Part shown: one piece after another, positions 1-5,194 of the stretch | Layout: each line of letters begins with the position of its first letter | How positions within the stretch are numbered: the stretch's first letter is position 1 | Source: Flavobacteriia bacterium | GTDB taxonomy: Bacteria; Bacteroidota; Bacteroidia; Flavobacteriales; Flavobacteriaceae | Length of the DNA stretch: 6,492 nt | Reading direction: 5' to 3' | Assembly: GCA_011330545.1 (NCBI GenBank) | Contig: DRQI01000114.1 | Span: 1-6,492, forward strand | The notes under the pieces: generated by a model | What the model saw: the letters and a program-made list of their open reading frames with translations, nothing else | Told to the model about the DNA's origin: nothing | Databases searched by the model: none | Translations under genes and position numbers: made by a program

Positions 1-47
1 CAAGCTATAAATAGGGAGCCTTACAAATAAAAAATTTCGTTTTATGA

Positions 48-239
48 AAGTGCGAACTGAAAAATAGTGCTATCTATGAAAATAATGCATTGCACTTTAT
101 ACTCACAGCCGAAGGCTATGTGATGTCCATTTCTGGTGGCAATTGGTACGATGTCTATCAATATAAATACCAAATCGCAAAACAAATATTTATTACATTT
201 AAAAAAAATAGAGAAATATATAAAAGAGGAAGTTGTTAA
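48..239 (+). pseudogene. RHS/YD-repeat core protein, degraded fragment
   Basis: The frame between the stop at 45-47 and the stop at 237-239 reads ENNALHFILTAEGYVMSISG and then GNWYDVYQYKY. In Bacteroidota RHS-repeat proteins the core commonly reads like xxNNxLQFFPTAEGYV...VYQYKDHLGNIR, so the first 40 residues are a recognisable core fragment. The diagnostic DHLGN(I/V)R segment that should follow VYQYK is missing and is replaced by unrelated YQIAKQIFITFKK. There is no start codon and upstream frames are closed, so this is a remnant, not a gene. Intact relatives are very large secreted proteins that carry a variable C-terminal toxin. A single-base change in the A8 run at 201-208 would join this frame to the ORF ending at 405. 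Confidence 0.6.
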
Positions 240-405
240 TGATGGGTTGCAAGATTCGATAATATTCCTTGGAGAAAAAGAGACTACTACTTTATCTATT
301 CAAATAAATAGGAATTTAGGGGAAAATGACAGGTCAAATTATCGAGGTACACCGGTACCAACAAAGGATGTAAAAAGTAATAAAATTAAAAAAGATGAAA
401 AATAA
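151..405 (+). CDS. Unrecognised small protein, possible displaced RHS toxin tail
   Basis: This is an ORF of 84 residues from ATG 151; a GTG at 136 would add five. Neither start has a ribosome binding site. I do not recognise the family. The protein is rich in Lys and Asn, has no signal peptide or membrane segment, and ends in a basic KSNKIKKDEK tail. Its middle (about residues 20-60) could fold, with stretches such as QDSIIFLGEKETTTLSIQIN. Its first part overlaps the RHS remnant in another frame. The downstream lipoprotein-like gene starts inside its last 11 bases, which suggests translational coupling. By position it could be the end of an RHS toxin with the neighbour as its immunity protein, but no catalytic motif supports this. 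It may also be only the tail of a broken gene. Confidence 0.4.
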   Translation: MSININTKSQNKYLLHLKKIEKYIKEEVVNDGLQDSIIFLGEKETTTLSIQINRNLGENDRSNYRGTPVPTKDVKSNKIKKDEK

Positions 406-865
406 TATTCTAAATGTTTTAGTTATGCTATTACTATTTCCTATAGTATTGGCTACATGCTCTATGCTTCAAAAAAAGGAAGTTCATAATAATAAATCAG
501 AACAGGGAATATTTGTTTATAAATTTTTGAATATATATGATTACCCTTATTATATAGATGAATCTATGTTTTGGGATAAAAAAGATTATGAACTAGCATC
601 GTTTAAATATGAAACTGAAGATGATTATGATGTTTTGAAGAGGGATGTAGAAAATATGAAGAAAATTGAAAATGGTCTTTCAGAAGGTTTTGAATTTGCC
701 TTTTTAATCAAAAAAGAAAACGTAACAGATACTATATATGCAGACCTTATTCAAAATTTATGGACAATAAAAAAGGATGGTAAGTTTATTTATTATAAAG
801 ATGTTGAAGGAAAGACAAAAGAAATTTTTCAAGATTATTCTTCATTCTTTTCAGATTGTTGGTAG
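395..865 (+). CDS. Putative lipoprotein, immunity-like position
   Basis: The 156-residue protein begins MKNNILNVLVMLLLFPIVLA followed by T21-C22, which looks like an exported N-terminus. L19-A20-T21-C22 resembles a lipobox, although Thr before the Cys is unusual, so both lipid anchoring and a plain membrane anchor are possible. The rest (residues 35-156) is acidic, aromatic and Tyr/Asp-rich, with patches such as YDYPYYIDES and WTIKKDGKFIYYKDVEGK. I do not recognise a family. The ATG lies 11 bases inside the preceding ORF, a spacing common in toxin-immunity pairs. Downstream of an RHS remnant, a small acidic envelope protein would fit an immunity role, but this is inference from position alone. 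It is the best-supported gene in the left third of the window because of its length and coherent composition. Confidence 0.6.
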   Translation: MKNNILNVLVMLLLFPIVLATCSMLQKKEVHNNKSEQGIFVYKFLNIYDYPYYIDESMFWDKKDYELASFKYETEDDYDVLKRDVENMKKIENGLSEGFEFAFLIKKENVTDTIYADLIQNLWTIKKDGKFIYYKDVEGKTKEIFQDYSSFFSDCW

Positions 866-1027
866 ATATCATATTAGAAAATTGAATAAAAAAACAAGTA
901 TAGGTGATTATGCTCGTTTTTTACACCTACTGCTACTTTTAGCTATAAAGTTGGTGGTACCATTGTTAAAATTAGATATATGACAGCTCTCAATCAAAAA
1001 AAGGAGGAGGCCGAATTTTTAGAATAA
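866..1027 (+). pseudogene. Frameshifted remnant of a small gene
   Basis: Two adjacent frames can be read as one protein. The first gives KKTSIGDYARF up to the T6 run at 917-922. The second continues as TPTATFSYKVGGTIVKIRYM and ends EEAEFLE at the stop 1025-1027. One extra T in the run would make the reading continuous. No start codon belongs to the joined frame, and it abuts the stop of the lipoprotein-like gene. The second half looks like a real beta-rich C-terminus (FSYKVGGTIVKIRY), somewhat like the extracytoplasmic part of small DUF3592-type proteins, but I cannot assign it. The polypurine AAAGGAGGAGG within it encodes KKEEA and is not followed by a start codon. Confidence 0.3.
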
Positions 1028-1056
1028 CTCAAAAAAAATCAAGAAAGTGTAGGCTT

Positions 1057-1080
1057 GCCCTAATTAGGGCTGTTTAATTT
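1057..1080 (+). terminator. Possible weak terminator, 14-bp perfect palindrome
   Basis: GCCCTAATTAGGGC at 1057-1070 is a perfect inverted repeat that can form a 5-bp stem with an AATT loop. It is followed by TGTTTAATTT, a broken T tract. It lies 30 bases after the stop of the remnant ending at 1027, so it could end the left-hand transcript. The stem is short and the T tract interrupted, so efficiency would be low. Confidence 0.35.
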
Positions 1081-1096
1081 TCTAATTTCATCAAAT

Positions 1097-1303
1097 TTGT
1101 CTAATTTTAATCAATTTGAGGAGTACTTCAAATATATTTTGATTAAAACAAAAATTGGCAACTTGGAGGTTGTTTTAGGGGGAGTTTACAGTTTTAGATT
1201 TAATATTTTTATTATTGCGAAAAGTGTCCAAGTTATAAAGATTATAAAATCACCTGGGGTGGTTGAATCTATTATTATAAATGAAAAGTTTTTAAAGAGG
1301 TGA
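1097..1303 (+). CDS. Doubtful small ORF
   Basis: This 68-codon frame has only a TTG start (1097), no ribosome binding site and no recognisable similarity. The product would be hydrophobic and basic (SFRFNIFIIAKSVQVIKIIK in the middle). In DNA this AT-rich, open frames of this length arise by chance. It may be the C-terminal remnant of a decayed gene, since the end (VVESIIINEKFLKR) looks no worse than coding. I list it because it occupies most of an otherwise empty 300-bp gap. Confidence 0.2.
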   Translation: MSNFNQFEEYFKYILIKTKIGNLEVVLGGVYSFRFNIFIIAKSVQVIKIIKSPGVVESIIINEKFLKR

Positions 1304-1321
1304 CAAGAACCATTATAGATT

Positions 1322-1549
1322 TTGATAATTTTAATTAAAGAAATTTTGAATATACCTAATCTACTAATAGGAATCTTAATAGCAGGAGCAGCATTTATAT
1401 ATATAATTCGTGTAATTAGGGATGCTCAGAAAGATAAAGATTATGATTATATTTTGTTATCACTTGATATTAATATAGTTGTGCCCCTTTTAATTTTTTT
1501 TATAATCGGATTAATTTTAATTTATAGAGAAATAAAAGTGATTTTATGA
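1322..1549 (+). CDS. Small two-helix membrane protein
   Basis: The 75-residue product has two clear hydrophobic segments, about residues 12-30 (LLIGILIAGAAFIYII) and 50-68 (NIVVPLLIFFIIGLILIYRE), joined by a charged loop (RDAQKDKDYDY). A hairpin with the loop on the cytoplasmic side fits the positive charges flanking the helices. The only start in frame is TTG 1322; an in-frame stop lies just upstream at 1316-1318, and the AAGAGGTGA at 1295-1303 is too far away to serve it. It may therefore be the C-terminal half of a longer decayed gene. The family is not recognised. Two-helix proteins of this size are frequent among orphan immunity genes near RHS loci, but nothing here proves that role. Confidence 0.4.
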   Translation: MIILIKEILNIPNLLIGILIAGAAFIYIIRVIRDAQKDKDYDYILLSLDINIVVPLLIFFIIGLILIYREIKVIL

Positions 1550-1625
1550 GATACTACCTTTGTTATGAATTCTATCGTATTAATTTTATGTTGAATATGT
1601 AAACCTTTGAAAGTAAACCGTCGAA

Positions 1626-1646
1626 ATGTTGTACCTATGTTGTACC
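1626..1646. repeat. Tandem 10-bp direct repeat beside the tRNA
   Basis: ATGTTGTACC occurs at 1626-1635 and again at 1637-1646, giving an 11-bp period, about one helical turn. It sits immediately beyond the tRNA terminator, where the AT-rich accessory DNA begins. Tandem repeats in phase with the helix are typical of protein-binding sites such as integrase arm sites. No integrase gene is visible in the window, so the link is inferential. Confidence 0.5.
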
Positions 1647-1654
1647 CGTAAAAT

Positions 1655-1682
1655 AAAAAAAAGCTTCCGATTTCTCGAAAGC
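1655..1682 (-). terminator. Rho-independent terminator of tRNA-fMet
   Basis: On the - strand GCTTTCGA (1682-1675), a GAAA tetraloop and TCGGAAGC (1670-1663) form an 8-bp stem with one T-G wobble. An uninterrupted run of eight T (1662-1655) follows. It lies 15 bases past the 3' end of the tRNA. The GNRA loop and T run make this one of the clearest terminators in the window. Confidence 0.85.
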
Positions 1683-1696
1683 CCTTTGTTTACTAG

Positions 1697-1769
<73 letters not shown>

Positions 1770-1781
1770 ATGTATATTTTA

Positions 1782-1801
1782 AAATCAGATTAAACTGATT
1801 T
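1782..1801. repeat. Inverted repeat in the tRNA leader
   Basis: AAATCAG (1782-1788) and CTGATTT (1795-1801) form a 7-bp perfect stem with a 6-base loop, 12 bases upstream of the tRNA 5' end. On the - strand it is followed by TAAAATATA, an A/T-rich run that is not a proper T tract, so it may be a processing hairpin in the tRNA precursor or a decayed terminator. Confidence 0.4.
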
Positions 1802-1833
1802 ATAATTTTTATCAAATAAAGTACTAAACTGGT

Positions 1834-1860
1834 GGGTACCCTGCCCCGTACTTGATACGG
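1834..1860. repeat. Palindromic interspersed-type repeat
   Basis: Two adjacent palindromes occur: GGGTACCC at 1834-1841, and CCGTA (1846-1850) pairing with TACGG (1856-1860) around a CTTGA loop. The GC content stands out against the surroundings. Sequences reading CCGTATCAAGTACGG are, to my knowledge, dispersed intergenic palindromes in flavobacterial genomes. Here it is joined directly to a truncated tRNA 5' end, which suggests that a repeat inserted into, or recombined with, a tRNA copy. Confidence 0.5.
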
Positions 1861-1862
1861 AA

Positions 1863-1880
1863 TACTGCGCTATCCCGCGA
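1863..1880 (-). pseudogene. Truncated duplicate of the tRNA-fMet 5' end
   Basis: These 18 bases match 1753-1770 of the initiator tRNA locus at 17 of 18 positions. They cover one base before C1 plus the first 17 tRNA bases, that is the 5' acceptor strand and the start of the D arm. The match ends where the palindromic repeat begins. The likely promoter at 1890-1897 lies directly upstream of this copy, so the fragment would be transcribed as the leader of the intact tRNA. It cannot form a tRNA itself. Confidence 0.65.
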
Positions 1881-1889
1881 TTTGGACGG

Positions 1890-1897
1890 CAAAGATA
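1890..1897 (-). promoter_or_regulatory. Likely -7 element for the tRNA-fMet transcript
   Basis: The - strand reads TATCTTTG, an exact fit to the Bacteroidota -7 consensus TAnnTTTG. It is 10 bases from the tRNA 5' fragment and about 120 bases from the intact tRNA. No well-spaced -33 TTG is present: the nearest TTTG is only 10 bases upstream. The position suggests it was the original promoter before the duplication. Confidence 0.5.
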
Positions 1898-1932
1898 CGT
1901 ATTTTTTCAAATACTAAAAACTATTTAGATAT

Positions 1933-1965
1933 AAAAAAAGAGCCAAACAAAGATTTGCTTGACTC
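1933..1965 (-). terminator. Rho-independent terminator of rho
   Basis: On the - strand GAGTCAAGCAA pairs with TTGTTTGGCTC (stem of about 11 bp with two G-T wobbles and a 4-base loop, 1965-1940). Seven T (1939-1933) follow. It lies 30 bases after the rho stop codon, so the gene for the termination factor itself ends with an intrinsic terminator. Confidence 0.8.
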
Positions 1966-1995
1966 TCAATCATTTGAATTAGTATTTTTTAGCTT

Positions 1996-3702
1996 TTATC
2001 CGTTCATCGACATTAAAAACTCTTGATTATTTTTTGAGAATTTTACTTTTTCACTAATAAATTCCATCGCTTCAATAGGGTTCATATCTGCTAAATACTT
2101 GCGCAATACCCACATCCGATGGATGGTTTTTTCATCTAGTAAAAGATCGTCTCTACGAGTACTTGACTTAACCAAATCAACAGCAGGGTAAATTCTTCTA
2201 TTAGCGATATTTCTGTCTAATTGCAGTTCCATATTACCGGTACCTTTAAATTCTTCAAAGATAACTTCATCCATTTTTGAACCGGTATCGGTAAGTGCGG
2301 TAGCAATAATCGTTAAAGAGCCCCCGCCTTCAATTTTACGGGCGGCGCCAAAAAAGCGTTTGGGTTTGTGCAATGCATTGGCATCAATACCACCCGAGAG
2401 TATTTTACCCGAAGCCGGGGCAACCGTATTATATGCTCTTGCCAATCGGGTAATTGAATCTAATAAAATAACCACGTCATGCCCACACTCAACTAACCTT
2501 TTTGCTTTTTCGAGTACAATATTAGCAACACGCACGTGTTTTTCGGCAGGTTCATCAAACGTAGAAGCTACCACTTCGCCTCTTACATTACGTTGCATAT
2601 CGGTTACTTCTTCCGGGCGTTCATCAATTAATAAAACTATTTGATATACTTCAGGATGGTTGGCGGCAATAGCATTGGCAATATCTTTTAGTAAAATGGT
2701 TTTTCCGGTTTTGGGTTGTGAAACAATCATGCCCCGTTGCCCTTTGCCAATCGGCGAAAACAAATCTATAATCCTAGTTGATATAGAACTTCCTTTTTCA
2801 GCCAAATTAAACTTTTCTTTTGGGAATAAAGGTGTTAAATGTTCAAAAGAAACCCTATCCCTTACAATACTGGGGTTTAATCCGTTGATTAATGATACTC
2901 GAATTAGAGGAAAGTATTTTTCGCCTTCTTTAGGAGGGCGTACAATTCCGCGAACCGTGTCACCCGTTTTCAATCCAAATAATTTTATCTGCGATTGCGA
3001 AACATAAATGTCATCGGGAGAGGATAAGTAATTATAGTCTGACGACCGTAAAAAACCATATCCGTCTTGCATTATTTCTAAAACACCTTCGCTTTCAATG
3101 ATGCCGTCAAATTCAAAATCAGGATCCCTGTATTTTCCTTGCCTTCTCGCAACATTACCGGGTTGTTTGTTTTGCTTATTATTAGCATTTCGTTGATGTG
3201 CCCCATTTTGGTTATGGCCCTTCTTAAAATTCTTTTGATTGGGTTTTGCCTGTTTCGTTTCAGCTTTTGAAGTATTGTCTTTATTCGCTGAGGTGTCTTT
3301 GTTGGAAGTACCCTCCTTATTAGAAACGCTATCCTTATTTGAAGCGTTGCTCTTATTTGAAGTGTTGCCTTTATTAGGAGCACTGTCTTTATTAGGCGTT
3401 TCTTTGTGAGTTTCCTTGGTTTTATTATTGTCTTCGCTTGTTGACGGCGAAACTTGTTTTTTGTCTGGAGTATTTTTGTTTTCTACAGATTTTGGTGCAG
3501 AAACATTTCTTTGTATGCGTTTGCGCGGTGCTTTTTTCTTCGGTATTGTTTCTTGGGGAGTAGGATTTGAAGCCTGAACGTCTAAGATTTGGTATACCAA
3601 GTCTAATTTTTTTAATTGACGGTATTTTGGTACGCCTATTTTTTCTGCAATTTCCTGTAATTCAGGTAGTTTTTTTTGTTTTAAAGTATCGATTTCAAAC
3701 AT
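1996..3702 (-). CDS. rho: Transcription termination factor Rho
   Basis: Rho is the hexameric, ATP-driven RNA translocase that releases transcripts from RNA polymerase. At 568 residues it exceeds the E. coli protein (419) because of an inserted linker. Residues 1-43 are the Rho N-terminal helical domain. Residues 46-190 are a Lys/Asn/Ser/Thr-rich disordered linker containing hexapeptide repeats. Residues 198-275 are the cold-shock-like primary RNA-binding domain (DGYGFLRS, Y215 and F217 matching the E. coli RNA-stacking aromatics; PDDIYVS). The ATPase core follows, with Walker A QPKTGKT (329-335), catalytic Glu361 in LIDERPEEV, Walker B VILLDS (411-416), the secondary-site loop [20 protein letters not shown] (430-449) and the arginine finger R497 in [10 protein letters not shown]. 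All key residues are present, so it should be active. It is divergent from DUF4293. The start is M3702; no other in-frame Met precedes the Rho_N domain. Confidence 0.98.
   Translation of the reverse strand: MFEIDTLKQKKLPELQEIAEKIGVPKYRQLKKLDLVYQILDVQASNPTPQETIPKKKAPRKRIQRNVSAPKSVENKNTPDKKQVSPSTSEDNNKTKETHKETPNKDSAPNKGNTSNKSNASNKDSVSNKEGTSNKDTSANKDNTSKAETKQAKPNQKNFKKGHNQNGAHQRNANNKQNKQPGNVARRQGKYRDPDFEFDGIIESEGVLEIMQDGYGFLRSSDYNYLSSPDDIYVSQSQIKLFGLKTGDTVRGIVRPPKEGEKYFPLIRVSLINGLNPSIVRDRVSFEHLTPLFPKEKFNLAEKGSSISTRIIDLFSPIGKGQRGMIVSQPKTGKTILLKDIANAIAANHPEVYQIVLLIDERPEEVTDMQRNVRGEVVASTFDEPAEKHVRVANIVLEKAKRLVECGHDVVILLDSITRLARAYNTVAPASGKILSGGIDANALHKPKRFFGAARKIEGGGSLTIIATALTDTGSKMDEVIFEEFKGTGNMELQLDRNIANRRIYPAVDLVKSSTRRDDLLLDEKTIHRMWVLRKYLADMNPIEAMEFISEKVKFSKNNQEFLMSMNG
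3277..3402 (-). repeat. Seven 18-bp tandem repeats in the Rho linker
   Basis: Residues 101-142 of Rho are seven consecutive hexapeptides of the form xxxNK(D/G/S/E): [42 protein letters not shown]. The NK pair recurs at exact six-residue spacing. At the DNA level the units are 18 bp and imperfect, each with a TTATT core on the + strand. Repeats of this kind can change copy number by slippage while keeping the frame. Confidence 0.9.
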
Positions 3703-3776
3703 TAGTATTAAAATGTGGTTAGATTATTTTGAAGATATTTCCTTCTTGAAAAATTGTATAAACTGGTTTAGATATG

Positions 3777-3843
3777 CAATATTTTGAATATTGTAAAATG
3801 AAGTAGATTTACAATATGTTGTAATTGTGATGCAATTATACAA
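3777..3843. promoter_or_regulatory. AT-rich inverted-repeat cluster in the rho/DUF4293 divergent region
   Basis: Three inverted repeats follow each other: CAATATT-TTG-AATATTG (3777-3793), TACAA-TATG-TTGTA (3810-3823), and TTGTAATTG (3819-3827) against CAATTATACAA (3833-3843, imperfect). All use a CAAT/ATTG core. They lie 75-140 bases upstream of both start codons, so they could bind a regulator of either gene or fold in the rho leader. No known operator is recognised. Confidence 0.3.
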
Positions 3844-3885
3844 ATTATATTTAATATACACCTTCATTTCTTAAAAAGATTAATG

Positions 3886-3893
3886 TATTTTTG
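3886..3893 (+). promoter_or_regulatory. -7 element for the DUF4293 gene
   Basis: TATTTTTG fits TAnnTTTG exactly and lies 24 bases before the start codon of the DUF4293 gene. A start site about 6 bases downstream would give a short leader of under 20 bases. There is no clear -33 TTG at the usual spacing. Confidence 0.5.
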
Positions 3894-3917
3894 CAAACGA
3901 AATTTATTTGAAATGGT

Positions 3918-4352
3918 ATGATTCAGCGTATTCAATCGTTATATTTACTTATTGGAGCCGTTATTTCCTTAGGGCTGACTTTTGTGTTTTCTGTATGGAC
4001 AACGGTTGCTAATAGTGTTTACTATATAATGGATTTATTGACTCAAGATGCCATCACCATAAAAATGATTCCTATTTTATTTATCATTTCAGGTGTGATG
4101 AGCCTTATCAGTATTTTTTTATTTAAAAACAGAAAGAATCAATTTATAGTAAACCGACTTAATATTTTGATAAACCTTATTTTATTAGGAATATTGATTT
4201 ATCATCTACTAACATTATCTGGAGAAATGCAAGTTTCTGAGAAGGGTATTGGGGCCGTATTGCCTATTGTTGTTATTGTATTGTTAGTTTTGGCAAACAA
4301 AGCAATAAAAAAGGATGAAGACCTTGTAAAATCTGTAGATAGATTGCGATAA
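3918..4352 (+). CDS. DUF4293 family integral membrane protein
   Basis: The 144-residue protein starts MIQRIQSLYLL and ends LANKAIKKDEDLVKSVDRLR. Both ends are signatures I associate with the Bacteroidota DUF4293 family (function unknown), and the length is typical. Four hydrophobic segments at about residues 8-28, 50-69, 81-99 and 109-127 predict a four-helix inner-membrane protein. The positive NRKN loop and the basic C-terminal tail would be cytoplasmic. Divergent placement beside rho is, to my knowledge, common in Flavobacteriia, but a functional link is not established. The ATG at 3918 is chosen because it gives the conserved MIQRIQ start; another ATG five bases upstream is out of frame. 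A promoter-like element at 3886 and a hairpin terminator at 4379 make it a single-gene unit. Confidence 0.88.
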   Translation: MIQRIQSLYLLIGAVISLGLTFVFSVWTTVANSVYYIMDLLTQDAITIKMIPILFIISGVMSLISIFLFKNRKNQFIVNRLNILINLILLGILIYHLLTLSGEMQVSEKGIGAVLPIVVIVLLVLANKAIKKDEDLVKSVDRLR

Positions 4353-4378
4353 TCCTAACATCTTAGTTATATGTGTAA

Positions 4379-4408
4379 AAGCCTATCTCATGTAGATAGG
4401 CTTTTTTT
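4379..4408 (+). terminator. Terminator between convergent genes
   Basis: GCCTATCT (4381-4388) and AGATAGGC (4394-4401) form a perfect 8-bp stem with a CATGT loop, extended by A-T pairs and followed by seven T on the + strand. It is 26 bases after the DUF4293 stop. On the - strand the T tract is only TTTT, so it could also act, more weakly, for the convergent gene ending at 4427. Confidence 0.9.
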
Positions 4409-4426
4409 AGTTGTAAGAGTATGATA

Positions 4427-4843
4427 CTACGCTTTTCGCATTCTTTTTTTTATTAGTGTGTTTTTACGGATACGAGACTTTTTCCACATTTTAAACTGCT
4501 TCTCAGTCAAGATTTTTTTCATTTCTTTTTGATGTGCAATTTGGGCGTCTAACCAAGCACTTTTTCTATTGAATAATTCTGTGGCCGTTGGTTTTTCATC
4601 TTTTAGGCGGAGCGCTTTTCGCTCTTCCATTTTCTGTTTGCGTACAATGGCTTTCTTTTTATTGATTTCGAGAATTTGTTGTTGTTGGCTTTCATTCAAT
4701 TGAAGGTACAGAGTCATTTTTTTTGTTTGCAAGGTTGCAATTTGTTCCGGGGTAAAGTGAGGGCGCATCTTTTTTTTAGCGGGTTGTTGTGCATAAACAT
4801 TTACAGTAAATACTAAAATGGCAACAATTAGTATGTTTTTCAT
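4427..4843 (-). CDS. Spy/CpxP-like LTxxQ exported protein
   Basis: The 138-residue protein has a signal peptide (MKNILIVAILVFTVNVYA, cleavage likely before QQ). The mature part is very basic and helical. Two LTxxQ-type motifs are visible, LNESQ at 49-53 after TPEQIATLQTKKM, and LTEKQ at 112-116 before FKMWKK. This layout matches small periplasmic proteins related to Spy/CpxP and the Bacteroidota DUF4890 group. Spy and CpxP are ATP-independent envelope chaperones or stress-sensor inhibitors; whether this protein has either activity is inference. The ATG is fixed by the signal peptide. The gene is convergent with DUF4293, and upstream lies a cluster of TTTTAAC motifs that may regulate it. The long Lys/Arg runs (IRKNTLIKKRMRKA at the end) are unusually basic. 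Confidence 0.75.
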   Translation of the reverse strand: MKNILIVAILVFTVNVYAQQPAKKKMRPHFTPEQIATLQTKKMTLYLQLNESQQQQILEINKKKAIVRKQKMEERKALRLKDEKPTATELFNRKSAWLDAQIAHQKEMKKILTEKQFKMWKKSRIRKNTLIKKRMRKA

Positions 4844-4916
4844 AATAACGAGGTTTTAGAAATTAATAATTGTTGCTTAGACTCTATTTCTAAATGGAGG
4901 TTTAACCGAGATTTCT

Positions 4917-4989
4917 GTTTTAACAAAGTTTTAACGCAAAAAATTTTAACCCTGATTATGTATTAGAGAATCATTATAAAGGTTAAAAC
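4917..4989. promoter_or_regulatory. Cluster of TTTTAAC motifs upstream of the Spy-like gene
   Basis: GTTTTAAC occurs at 4917-4924 and 4928-4935, an 11-bp period. TTTTAACC at 4944-4951 forms a perfect inverted pair with GGTTAAAA at 4981-4988. A related GTTTAACC lies at about 4899-4906. The cluster begins 73 bases upstream of the Spy-like start codon. Helically phased repeats plus an inverted partner suggest a regulator-binding site, but no known factor is recognised and no TAnnTTTG element is obvious nearby. Confidence 0.35.
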
Positions 4990-5051
4990 CCTGTAATTTC
5001 ATTGCAGTTACGTTAGTTTCTATAAACTTTAAAGAGTATCTTGTTATTTTG

Positions 5052-5157
5052 ATAGAGCGAGAAACGTAAGTTCAGCGGAGCTAAATCTCATCATAATAAG
5101 ATTTCTCTTCATGCCTCATTCGGAATGAAAGGCTCATTTTAAAAAAAAATTTCATTC
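5052..5157. repeat. Decayed flavobacterial intergenic repeat
   Basis: The stretch resembles dispersed elements of the type GAGAAATCTC...AGATTTCTC...CATTCGGAATGA seen between genes in Flavobacteriia. Visible symmetry: AAATCT (5083-5088) with AGATTT (5099-5104), and GAATGAAA (5123-5130) with TTTCATTC (5150-5157). Together with the motif cluster at 4917-4989 it fills the 350-bp gap between the two - strand genes; I see no gene there. Confidence 0.4.
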
Positions 5158-5171
5158 TTTTGTTTGAAACT
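5141..5171 (-). terminator. Possible terminator of the DUF4294 gene
   Basis: On the - strand AGTTTCA and TGAAATT form a 7-bp stem with a G-T wobble and a 10-base loop, running into nine T (5149-5141). It is about 25 bases past the stop codon. The stem is weak and AT-rich, and it competes with a longer fold inside the adjacent repeat. Confidence 0.4.
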
Positions 5172-5194
5172 ATGGATTTCTAATGTATAGTGGT

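Noticed and set aside
777..983. Open frame of 68 codons on the + strand
   Set aside because: Its first part overlaps the better-supported lipoprotein-like gene in another frame; only the part after 866 may belong to a remnant.
998..1012. Strong Shine-Dalgarno-like AAAGGAGGAGG
   Set aside because: No start codon follows at a usable distance, and the bases encode KKEEA in the remnant ending at 1027.
2360..3383. Open frames opposite or out of frame within rho
   Set aside because: They lie entirely inside the highly conserved rho coding sequence and have compositions expected of shadow frames.
3277..3402. Regular 18-bp spacing as a possible CRISPR-like array
   Set aside because: Units are contiguous, in frame and inside rho; there are no spacers.
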